The notes below the pieces were generated by a model, which was given only the letters and a program-made list of their open reading frames with translations, did not search any database and was not told where the DNA came from. From the NCBI GenBank assembly GCA_028718405.1, contig JAQULV010000131.1:1-5270 (forward strand): a DNA stretch of 5,270 nucleotides, in the 5' to 3' direction. The number at the start of each line of letters is the position of its first letter. Position 1 is the stretch's first letter. Of the stretch, positions 1 to 5,270 are shown one piece after another. Both the position numbers and the translations under genes were made by a program. This stretch comes from Smithellaceae bacterium (GTDB lineage Bacteria; Desulfobacterota; Syntrophia; Syntrophales; JAQULV01).

Positions 1-1192
1 CGTCCCCAACGAAGCGGTGAAAGAGGCCATTATCTCTTGCGGTGAAAAGGGGGTGCGCGGCATCACCGTCATCACCTCCGGCTTCGGCGAAGCCGTCCGG
101 GGAGGAAGGAAACGCGAAGAGGAGCTCGTGGCGCTCGCCCGCTCGTACGGCATGCGTATCTTAGGACCGAACGTCAGCGGCACCTTCAATCTCCAGGCCA
201 GCTTCAACGCCGCCGCCTCCCCGGCGGAGTATCTCCATCCGACCGGGCTCGCCGCTGTCTGCCAGGGCGGGTACGCCTTCTACGATCTGCTGGCCCTGGG
301 ATTTCCCTTCCGCATGGGAGTGGGAAAGTTCGTCCATACGGGAAACGAAGCGGACATCACCGCTACCGACTACCTCGAATACTTCGGCGCCGAGCCCGAT
401 GTCAAAGGAATCGTCATGTACCTGGAGACGATCCGCGACGGCGATCGCTTCCTGGATGCGGCGCGGCGAGTAACCAAGATTAAACCCGTCGTCGCTTACA
501 AAGCGGGTAAATCCGCCGATGCCTCCCGGGCGGCCAATAGTCATACGGGAGCCCTGGCGGGAAGAAAAGAGATCTTTGCCGGCATGCTTCGCCAGGCGGG
601 GATCATCGTCTCCCCGAACATGGAGCTTCTGCTGCCCTTGGGCCATGCCTTGATCGAGAGACCGCCCATGGCAGGAAAACGCGTCGGCATTATCACCATC
701 GGCGGCTCCTGGGGTGTCGCCCTGGCCGACGCCCTGGAGGAGGAAGGCCTTACCGTCCCGGAATTGAGCCCGGCACTTCAGGAAAGGATCAAGGCGTTGG
801 GGATGCCGGAGCGCGCTTCAACGAAGAACCCCGTGGACGTCGGCGCCGCCGGCGTTATCGCCCTGGCCGGTGAACGCAAGGAACTGGGACGACTGATGCT
901 GGAGTCCGGCGAGATCGACGCCCTGATTCTGCACGGCATGGGAAGACCGGGGATCGTGACGGAGAAGACCTCGGAAGAGATGAAGCTTTTCTTCGAGTTC
1001 GAAAAGATGACGATCCGCGCCGTCTTCGAGTTGGAGCGCGAGACAGGCAAACCCGTCTTGATCGGTTCGCACTTCAGCATCTGGGAAAGCCAGGTCGTCT
1101 GCGATCTCAACAAAGAAGGAATCAGGGTTTACACCCGTCTGGACGAGATCGCCCGGCTTCTGGCGGGGCTTCACGAATACTCTAATATTTGA
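1..1192 (+). CDS. ADP-forming acetate/acyl-CoA ligase, alpha subunit (5'-truncated by window edge)
   Basis: This enzyme family interconverts acyl-CoA + ADP + phosphate with the free acid + CoA + ATP in the cytoplasm. The reading frame is open from base 2, so the GTG at 17 is internal and the true start lies outside the window. About 396 residues are visible. The first part is the end of the CoA-binding Rossmann-like domain (VITSGFGE, then GPNVSGTFN). Two succinyl-CoA-ligase-like flavodoxin domains follow. The motif SHTGALAG at 539-562 contains the histidine (codon 542-544) that is phosphorylated in this family. GIITIGGSWGVALADA and NPVDVG mark the second ligase domain. The protein stops after these domains, with no ATP-grasp (beta) domain behind them. 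It is therefore either a separate alpha subunit or the C-terminal half of a beta-alpha fusion. It converges with the acyl-CoA dehydrogenase across an 8-bp gap. Family assignment is secure; the substrate (acetate, propionate, aryl or branched acids) cannot be read from the sequence. Confidence 0.9.
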   Translation, partial: VPNEAVKEAIISCGEKGVRGITVITSGFGEAVRGGRKREEELVALARSYGMRILGPNVSGTFNLQASFNAAASPAEYLHPTGLAAVCQGGYAFYDLLALGFPFRMGVGKFVHTGNEADITATDYLEYFGAEPDVKGIVMYLETIRDGDRFLDAARRVTKIKPVVAYKAGKSADASRAANSHTGALAGRKEIFAGMLRQAGIIVSPNMELLLPLGHALIERPPMAGKRVGIITIGGSWGVALADALEEEGLTVPELSPALQERIKALGMPERASTKNPVDVGAAGVIALAGERKELGRLMLESGEIDALILHGMGRPGIVTEKTSEEMKLFFEFEKMTIRAVFELERETGKPVLIGSHFSIWESQVVCDLNKEGIRVYTRLDEIARLLAGLHEYSNI

Positions 1193-1200
1193 TCAGTAAA

Positions 1201-2793
1201 TCAGGCCTCCACCTCTGCCAGGGCGCCGTCCTGGTAGGCGTTGAAGAGTCTCTGGCAGAAGTCGTCCCACCTTGCACAGATTTCGATGGTCTTTTCGTCG
1301 TTGCCGAAGAGGTTGGGAATGGAGGTCAGCTCTTCCATCTCCGCCGCCAGTTTTGCTCTCCTTGCCGGATCGACGCCGGCCAGAACGTCCGCCGCAAACT
1401 CGCTCGGCTTGTACCAGGAAGAAGCGCGTTGGATGTCGTTGTGGATTTGCGTGAGCAGGACGTTGCGCGGCCCTTCCCAGAGCTCGTTGACAGCCGCATC
1501 GCGATAAAGCCTGGGGAGGCTCGAGAAATCCTCCATCACGCCGTGGCCGCCGAAGATGGACATGGCCGCCCTCACGACTTCCGTACAATCCCAGGAAGCA
1601 ACGATCTTTTGCAGCATGATCAACTCGCGGACGGCGAAGCGTTTGCGCCGCATTTCGATTGGTTCATCGGTGACGAGACCGCCCTTGAGGCCGCCTTCCA
1701 ATTTAAGAAACTCGCTGTAGACCTTGAAGGCCGCCGCCGTCGCGCGTTTGGCCTGTCTCTCGAGGGAACGGACCTGGCCGGCCACCATGGGAAGGGTACC
1801 GATGATGACGCCGAAGGCCTCGCGAAACTCGCTGTAATTCTTCGCTTCCCGCGCCGCCCGGGTCATGGAGGCAGCGCATGACAGTCCCACGGTCAGGCGC
1901 GAGCGCGTGAGGACGATTCCCACGACATTTGCCACGCCCCTGTCCAGCGGTCCCACCGGATAAGCGACAGCGCCTTTGAAGGTGATCTCCGCCGTGGTCA
2001 GTTCGCTCGTCCCCATCTTCCACTTGATCCGGTCGATGGTGTAGCCGTTTCTCACTTCCTTTTCCTTGTCTCCGGGAAGCCACGAGGGCACGACAAACAG
2101 GGCGACCTTCTCGGAGCCGACGGGCTTGGCCGTGACCACGGCGTAGTCGGCATGGGTGGCCGAGCAGAAGAACTTCGTCCCGTAGAGACGCCAGAGGCCG
2201 CCCTCTTCGACCGCCTCCAGGACATTGGCCGGAACGTCGGAGCCGCCCTGGATTTCAGAGAGGTACTGCGCGCCGATGGCAAATTCTCCGTCGATCCCTT
2301 CCCTGCAGTGCTGAAGGATCGCCTTTGTCTCCGGCGTATCGGCGAACTTATCCAGGATATCGACGAGTCCTTCCGTGCACGTCATCGGGCAGGCGACGCA
2401 GGCCTCGCTGTTTTGATAGACGAGATACATCTTGATGAGCTTCTCCCAGGGGGAAGTGCGCGAGGAGAAGATGCCTTCCGAAAAGATCTCCTTCTCCATG
2501 GCCAGGGTGTCGCCGGGCCTGACAATCCGGTCGATGCGGTGGTTGTGGCCATCGTAGTGCATCATGTAGGGGCGCTGCTCCGGGTAAGAGATGGCGTCGG
2601 CGATATCGCGCCAGCGGTAAGAGGCCTTCTGCGAGAGCTTGCGGGCCGCGCGATCGGCCTGCTCGGCATCCTTGCCGGCATAGCGCGTAAGAACCTTCTG
2701 GATGAAGGGATCATCGGCGTAGTAATCGAATTCCTTGCGCCACTTGAGAAAAGCGTCAAAGTTATAAGGATTGTCTCTGGTAGGTAGCGACAT
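1201..2793 (-). CDS. Acyl-CoA dehydrogenase, AidB-like subgroup
   Basis: A complete 530-residue FAD-dependent acyl-CoA dehydrogenase, expected to introduce an alpha-beta double bond into an acyl-CoA and pass electrons to electron-transfer flavoprotein. It is longer than the usual roughly 380-residue enzymes. The extra N-terminal part (residues 1-110, with YDGHNHRID at 80-88) resembles AidB-type members. The middle beta domain has EIQGGSD (180-186) and KWKMGTSELTTAEITFKG (257-274). The C-terminal helical domain has RSRLTVGLSC (297-306), the flavin-contacting FGGHG (414-418) and LPRLYRD (426-432). NELWEGPRNV (436-445) places Glu440 at the position of the usual catalytic base, so an active dehydrogenase is likely. 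About 85 residues follow. The start is supported by AAGGAGA (2800-2806, minus strand) six bases before the ATG. It diverges from the ygbA-like gene and has its own candidate promoter. A DNA-repair-associated role as proposed for E. coli AidB is an alternative but is not favoured. Substrate chain length is unknown. Confidence 0.92.
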   Translation of the reverse strand: MSLPTRDNPYNFDAFLKWRKEFDYYADDPFIQKVLTRYAGKDAEQADRAARKLSQKASYRWRDIADAISYPEQRPYMMHYDGHNHRIDRIVRPGDTLAMEKEIFSEGIFSSRTSPWEKLIKMYLVYQNSEACVACPMTCTEGLVDILDKFADTPETKAILQHCREGIDGEFAIGAQYLSEIQGGSDVPANVLEAVEEGGLWRLYGTKFFCSATHADYAVVTAKPVGSEKVALFVVPSWLPGDKEKEVRNGYTIDRIKWKMGTSELTTAEITFKGAVAYPVGPLDRGVANVVGIVLTRSRLTVGLSCAASMTRAAREAKNYSEFREAFGVIIGTLPMVAGQVRSLERQAKRATAAAFKVYSEFLKLEGGLKGGLVTDEPIEMRRKRFAVRELIMLQKIVASWDCTEVVRAAMSIFGGHGVMEDFSSLPRLYRDAAVNELWEGPRNVLLTQIHNDIQRASSWYKPSEFAADVLAGVDPARRAKLAAEMEELTSIPNLFGNDEKTIEICARWDDFCQRLFNAYQDGALAEVEA

Positions 2794-2826
2794 GGCTTGT
2801 CTCCTTTTCCGAAAGTTCTTGGAGCG

Positions 2827-2855
2827 ATTCTATTCCGCGAAACCGAACGGCGCAA
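2827..2855 (-). promoter_or_regulatory. Candidate promoter for the acyl-CoA dehydrogenase
   Basis: On the minus strand TTGCGC (2855-2850) and TAGAAT (2832-2827) are separated by 17 bp. The -10 box matches TATAAT at five of six positions, while the -35 matches only TTG. A start near 2820 would give a 5' leader of about 27 nt ending in the AAGGAGA ribosome-binding site. It is the best-spaced pair I found in this strand's leader, but the weak -35 makes it tentative. Confidence 0.4.
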
Positions 2856-2882
2856 GCATTATTAGGGAAAGCGGAAACCTCA

Positions 2883-2937
2883 AGATCACGCGCGCGCACA
2901 ATGTTTCAGCGGTAATCTCGTTGACGGCGGAGATCAC
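2883..2937. repeat. Repeated AGATCAC half-sites, candidate operator of the divergent region
   Basis: AGATCAC occurs at 2883-2889 and again at 2931-2937, 48 bp apart. A near-copy in inverted orientation, GTAATCT, lies at 2912-2918. The last two form an imperfect inverted repeat, GTAATCTC-N10-GAGATCAC (2912-2919 and 2930-2937, one mismatch per arm). It encloses the -35 box of the + strand promoter. GTGATCT/AGATCAC is the half-site type read by CRP/FNR-family regulators, but the usual GTGA-N6-TCAC spacing is absent. The regulator is therefore unknown, and the repeats could be coincidental. Confidence 0.3.
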
Positions 2938-2949
2938 TCCCCGTATACT
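2921..2949 (+). promoter_or_regulatory. Sigma70-type promoter of the ygbA-like gene
   Basis: TTGACG (2921-2926) and TATACT (2944-2949) are separated by exactly 17 bp; each box has five of six consensus positions. Transcription would start near 2956, giving a leader of about 40 nt. This is the best promoter match in the window. It lies inside the inverted-repeat candidate operator, so a bound repressor would block the -35 region. Confidence 0.7.
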
Positions 2950-2983
2950 CTTCCCACGTTTACCGTCGAGAACTTTTGGGATT

Positions 2984-2988
2984 GAGGG
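2984..2988 (+). promoter_or_regulatory. Ribosome-binding site fixing the ygbA start
   Basis: GAGGG sits eight bases before the ATG at 2997. The alternative in-frame TTG at 2976 has no purine-rich site ahead of it (the preceding bases are GAGAACTT). The ATG is therefore the better start, and the protein then begins with MDRYLAREIE as the family's core does. Confidence 0.6.
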
Positions 2989-2996
2989 TTGAGAGT

Positions 2997-3311
2997 ATGG
3001 ACCGATATCTGGCCAGAGAAATCGAGACGATCCGTGTCATGATTGAGATGTTCTGCAAGTATCATCACGGCGGTGGTCATCTCTGTGAAGATTGTCGCGA
3101 GCTTCTGGATTATGCCTCGGAACGTATCGGCAGGTGCACATTCGGAGCGGCCAAGCCCGCCTGTTCACTGTGCGAGATCCACTGCTACAAAAAAGAGATG
3201 CGGCTGAAGATAAAAGAGGTCATGCGCTTCTCCGGCCCGCGCATGCTCTACCGCCATCCGCTGCTCGCCTTCCACCATCTTCGCACCTTGAAAGGAAGCA
3301 GCGGCAGATAG
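2997..3311 (+). CDS. ygbA: YgbA-family protein (nitrous-oxide/NO-stimulated promoter family)
   Basis: A 104-residue cytoplasmic protein of the YgbA family. The E. coli ygbA gene is known to be under the NO-sensing repressor NsrR and is linked to nitrosative stress; its exact biochemistry is not something this sequence settles. The family layout is clear. A first part has FCKYHH (19-24) and CxxC (Cys30, Cys33) followed by LLDYASERIGRC (36-47). A second cysteine group is CxxCxxxC (Cys56, Cys59, Cys63, in CSLCEIHCYKKEMR). The C-terminal signature is MRFSGPRMLYRHPLLAFHHL (76-95). Seven cysteines plus the His pair suggest a bound metal or Fe-S cluster, which is an inference. The gene stands alone with its own strong promoter, divergent from the acyl-CoA dehydrogenase. 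I found no NsrR-type AT-rich palindrome, so another regulator may act here. Confidence 0.88.
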   Translation: MDRYLAREIETIRVMIEMFCKYHHGGGHLCEDCRELLDYASERIGRCTFGAAKPACSLCEIHCYKKEMRLKIKEVMRFSGPRMLYRHPLLAFHHLRTLKGSSGR

Positions 3312-3327
3312 CCTCTCGACTCATAGA

Positions 3328-3356
3328 TTGTAAAATGCCGAAAGTTAGTCTATATT
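3328..3356 (+). promoter_or_regulatory. Candidate promoter of the solute-binding/Cache gene pair
   Basis: TTGTAA (3328-3333) and TATATT (3351-3356) are 17 bp apart, matching consensus at four and five of six positions. A start near 3363 would leave a leader of about 55 nt. The leader ends in a strong ribosome-binding site, AGGAGG (3408-3413), five bases before the ATG at 3419. No convincing terminator separates this promoter from the end of the ygbA-like gene, so some read-through is possible. Confidence 0.6.
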
Positions 3357-3418
3357 TCTTTCCGTCGTCGGTCTCTCTATCCGTTCCCGCATGAACCTTT
3401 TTTTCAGAGGAGGGAAGA

Positions 3419-4642
3419 ATGATCAACCACCTCGTCAAAAAAACGTGTCTCCCGGTGTCGCTCGTTCTGGCAACCTTTCTTTGTTTCCCGACTTCGCCCA
3501 GTGCGGCGTCGGGCCGCACCCCGGGTCTCACCTTCATGACCGAACAGTATCCACCCTTTAACTTCGAGGAGAACGGCAGCCCGCAAGGCATAGCAGTTGA
3601 TCTGCTCGCGGAGATTATGAAGAAAGCGAATGTCGAGTTTAGCCGAAGCGACATACATCTGAAAAGCTGGACCACAGGATACCAAGCGGCACTGAATAAC
3701 AAGAATACCGCTGTCTTTTCCACGACGCGGACGCCGGAGCGGGAAAGACTCTTTCGCTGGGTCGGCCCCATCGCCCCGACGAAGATCGTTGTAATCGCCC
3801 GGAAGGACCGGGCCTTGAAGATCAACACCTTCGCCGATCTCAAGAAGTTAAGGATCGCGGCCCTGTGCGACGACATCGGCGAGCAGCTTCTGCTCCGCGG
3901 CAAGATAAAGAACAATAGGATCATCGTCAAGGAGAAGGCCGACGACGTCATCCGCCTACTTGAGGCTGGAAAAGTTGACGCCTGGGCCTACGAAGAGACG
4001 GCGGGCATGTGGCTGATCAAACACCTCGCCTCCAACCCGGGAAATTTCGAGAGCATCTATCCTCTGGGCGAAGGCGAGCTTTATTACGCCTTCAATCGCC
4101 AGACATCCGAGTCGGTAATTCAGACGATGGGAATGGCGCTGGATGAACTTAAAAAGGAAAAGACAAAGGACGGCTACAGCATCTACGAAAAGGTTTTCGA
4201 TCATTACCTGAAACCCCGGTACATTGATGATCGCATCACCAATGAACAGGTGATGCGGCTCGTCGACCAAACGATGGAGGATCTCGCCGCCGACGCCCCG
4301 GCTACTATCGACAAGATCAACGCGGGCACGCCTCCGTATCGGGACAAGGATAACCCCTCCTTCTACGTCTTCATCTACGACACCGCGATCACGATGGTCG
4401 CCCACGGCGACAACATCAAGCTTGTGGGCAAGAACTTCAAAGGCAAGACCGATGTGAACGGCAAGGCCTTCCGTGACGAGATCGTAGCCAGCGCGCTACG
4501 CGATGGCTCTGGCTGGGAGGATTACGTCTACACCAGTCCCGGCGAGAGCGGCCTCTACTACAAGACGACGTTCTTCATGCGCGCCAGAGGAAGCGATGGC
4601 AAGACCTATATCGTTTGTTCGGGTAAATTCAAGGACAAGTAG
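3419..4642 (+). CDS. Exported family 3 solute-binding domain fused to a C-terminal Cache-like domain
   Basis: A 407-residue protein with a signal peptide: KK at 7-8, hydrophobic core about 11-23, probable cleavage after Ala30. There is no lipobox and no later membrane span, so a soluble periplasmic location is inferred. Residues 36-265 form a family 3 (amino-acid-type) solute-binding domain. It shows YPPFNFEENGSPQGIAVDLL (44-63), TRTPERERLFRWVGPI (103-118), LKKLRIAAL (141-149) and VDAWAYEE (186-193). By alignment with GlnH-type proteins, Arg108 corresponds to the ligand-carboxylate arginine, while Glu192 stands where Asp is common. Residues 285-407 resemble a single Cache domain: YVFIYD, AHG (328-330), LVGKNF (335-340), KTDVNG (343-348), GSGW (363-366), YIVCSGKF. 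No permease or ATPase gene is adjacent. Transport, chemoreceptor input or ligand scavenging are all possible, and the ligand is unknown. The short intergenic hairpin and the next Cache gene suggest co-transcription. Confidence 0.85.
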   Translation: MINHLVKKTCLPVSLVLATFLCFPTSPSAASGRTPGLTFMTEQYPPFNFEENGSPQGIAVDLLAEIMKKANVEFSRSDIHLKSWTTGYQAALNNKNTAVFSTTRTPERERLFRWVGPIAPTKIVVIARKDRALKINTFADLKKLRIAALCDDIGEQLLLRGKIKNNRIIVKEKADDVIRLLEAGKVDAWAYEETAGMWLIKHLASNPGNFESIYPLGEGELYYAFNRQTSESVIQTMGMALDELKKEKTKDGYSIYEKVFDHYLKPRYIDDRITNEQVMRLVDQTMEDLAADAPATIDKINAGTPPYRDKDNPSFYVFIYDTAITMVAHGDNIKLVGKNFKGKTDVNGKAFRDEIVASALRDGSGWEDYVYTSPGESGLYYKTTFFMRARGSDGKTYIVCSGKFKDK

Positions 4643-4644
4643 GG

Positions 4645-4661
4645 CAGGCTCCGCCTGTTTT
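4645..4661 (+). terminator. Short hairpin with T-run between the two Cache genes (weak terminator or attenuator)
   Basis: CAGGC-TCC-GCCTG followed by TTTT, starting two bases after the stop codon of the upstream gene. G4643 and G4644 could extend the stem by wobble pairs with the first Ts. Five GC-rich pairs and four Ts make a weak intrinsic terminator at best. It would probably lower, rather than stop, transcription into the downstream Cache gene, or protect the 3' end of the first message. Confidence 0.4.
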
Positions 4662-4678
4662 CCGCAAAGGAGACACAT

Positions 4679-5155
4679 ATGAAAAGGACAGCGGTTTTGC
4701 TTCTGGCAATCATCTTTCTCTTTGCCGGATCTGAAAGCTTATGGGCGCGCGACAAAGCGGCTCCACATAAGCCGACGAAGGCCGAGGTCGTCGCCTTCGT
4801 CAAGGAGGCCGTCGCCTATGCCAAAGAGAACGGCAAACAGAAGGCCCTCAAGGAATTCATGAATCGAAAAGGTCCGTTCGTGAGAGGTGAGCTCTACATC
4901 TACGCCTACGATTTCAACGGCACGGTCATCTCCCACGGCGGCCAGCCAGGCCTGGTGGGGAAAAACCTGATCGGGATGAAGGACAAAAACGGCGTCATGG
5001 TTATCCAGGGGCTCATCAAGCTCGCCAAGTCAGGCGGCGGCTGGCTGAGATATCTCTGGCCCAATCCGCTCCACAACAACGCCGTGGAGCCGAAGCTGGG
5101 CTATGTCGAAAAGGTCGATGACACCTGGTGGCTGGGCTCCGGGATGTACGAATAG
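4679..5155 (+). CDS. Exported stand-alone single Cache-domain protein
   Basis: A 158-residue protein with a signal peptide (KR at 2-3, hydrophobic 5-16, cleavage probably after Ala23 or nearby). A short helix follows (35-61, EVVAFVKEAVAYAKENGKQK), then one Cache domain, the extracytoplasmic ligand-binding fold of many chemoreceptors and sensor kinases. Visible signatures are ELYIYAYD (71-78), SHGGQPGLVGKNL (85-97), MKDKNG (100-105), GGGW (119-122) and the end motif VDDTWWLGSGMYE (146-158). The protein stops at the domain boundary, with no membrane helix, HAMP, kinase, cyclase or chemotaxis output region, so it is not itself a transmembrane sensor. The domain is related to the C-terminal part of the upstream protein. 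A ribosome-binding site, AAGGAG (4667-4672), lies six bases before the ATG, and the gap to the previous stop is 36 nt. It is probably co-transcribed with the upstream gene. Small organic acids are common ligands of such domains, but the ligand here is unknown. Confidence 0.85.
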   Translation: MKRTAVLLLAIIFLFAGSESLWARDKAAPHKPTKAEVVAFVKEAVAYAKENGKQKALKEFMNRKGPFVRGELYIYAYDFNGTVISHGGQPGLVGKNLIGMKDKNGVMVIQGLIKLAKSGGGWLRYLWPNPLHNNAVEPKLGYVEKVDDTWWLGSGMYE

Positions 5156-5195
5156 ATCCGATCATCACTTCCGCAGCGATCTTGAAAACGACCGA

Positions 5196-5224
5196 TTGCG
5201 CGTCGCCCCGGAATATTCTATAGT
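5196..5224 (+). promoter_or_regulatory. Candidate promoter for a gene beyond the right edge
   Basis: TTGCGC (5196-5201) and TATAGT (5219-5224) are 17 bp apart. The -10 box is good and the -35 box weak, with the same hexamer as the dehydrogenase promoter. No coding sequence is visible in the 115 bases after the last stop codon. If real, the promoter would serve a gene outside the window and separate it from the Cache pair. Confidence 0.35.
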
Positions 5225-5270
5225 CGCCGGAAACTTCTGGGGACCGGTCTTCTGCGGCAACCGCTTTGTT

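Noticed and set aside
161..646. 161-codon open frame on the - strand inside the CoA ligase gene
   Set aside because: Opposite conserved ligase motifs, including the phosphohistidine region; no protein family recognisable.
1189..1881. 230-codon open frame on the + strand opposite the acyl-CoA dehydrogenase
   Set aside because: It is the complement of a clearly conserved enzyme gene, has no recognisable domain and arises from codon bias in GC-rich DNA.
2152..2787. 211-codon open frame on the + strand opposite the start of the dehydrogenase
   Set aside because: Same situation: shadow of the real minus-strand gene, with no family resemblance and no ribosome-binding site of note.
2888..2897. Alternating CG run (CACGCGCGCGCA) as a Z-DNA or repeat element
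   Set aside because: Very short and within normal expectation for GC-rich intergenic DNA.
2976..2996. TTG at 2976 as an upstream start for the ygbA-like protein
   Set aside because: No ribosome-binding site before it, and GAGGG is well placed for the ATG at 2997.
3384..3416. TTCCC (3384-3388) pairing with GGGAA (3412-3416) as a hairpin hiding the ribosome-binding site
   Set aside because: Only five pairs across a 23-base loop containing a T-run; too weak to call a regulatory structure.
3391..3565. Possible leader peptide starting at the ATG at 3391, overlapping the solute-binding gene out of frame
   Set aside because: No ribosome-binding site before this ATG and no attenuator-like structure; it runs in the wrong frame through the signal peptide.
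3220..3951. 243-codon open frame on the - strand across the ygbA end and the solute-binding gene
   Set aside because: It crosses the ygbA 3' end, an intergenic promoter region and a signal-peptide gene that are well supported on the other strand; its composition (many Ser/Arg) is typical of a shadow frame.
5254..5270. GCGG-CAA-CCGC followed by TTTGTT, a possible terminator at the right edge
   Set aside because: Stem of only four pairs and an interrupted T-run about 100 bases after the last gene; the window ends there, so it cannot be judged.

Overview
The window is moderately GC-rich chromosomal DNA that looks like it comes from an anaerobic, probably syntrophic or sulfate-reducing, bacterium of the former Deltaproteobacteria (Desulfobacterota). 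This guess rests on gene content: an ADP-forming acyl-CoA synthetase next to an AidB-like acyl-CoA dehydrogenase, a YgbA-type nitrosative-stress protein and exported Cache-domain proteins. It is an inference, because no rRNA or taxonomic marker is present. There is no CRISPR array, tRNA, rRNA, transposase or integrase.

Left part (1-2793): the 3' end of the alpha subunit of an ADP-forming acetate/acyl-CoA ligase (+ strand, cut by the window edge) converges on a complete 530-residue acyl-CoA dehydrogenase (- strand). Only 8 bp separate the two stop codons. Both enzymes belong to acyl-CoA metabolism: one makes or breaks the thioester with ADP/ATP, the other oxidises the acyl chain. They are transcribed towards each other, so they are not one operon.

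Middle (2794-3418): a divergent intergenic region of about 200 bp carries a good sigma70-type promoter (TTGACG-N17-TATACT) for a small cysteine-rich YgbA-family protein of 104 residues. A weaker candidate promoter faces the dehydrogenase. Repeated AGATCAC-like half-sites flank and overlap the -35 box of the ygbA promoter and are candidate operator elements.

Right part (3419-5155): two genes read in the same direction encode exported proteins. The first is a family 3 solute-binding domain fused to a C-terminal Cache-like domain. The second is a stand-alone single Cache domain. The two Cache modules are recognisably related (AHG/SHG, LVGKN, DxNG, GSGW/GGGW). Neither protein has a transmembrane anchor after the signal peptide, or an output domain, so they look like soluble periplasmic ligand-binding proteins. 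The most likely roles are ligand capture or presentation to a membrane receptor or transporter that is not in view. A further candidate promoter at 5196-5224 suggests that another transcription unit starts beyond the right edge.

No convincing new multi-gene system is visible. The most interesting items are the solute-binding/Cache fusion with its neighbouring Cache paralogue, and the ygbA control region.
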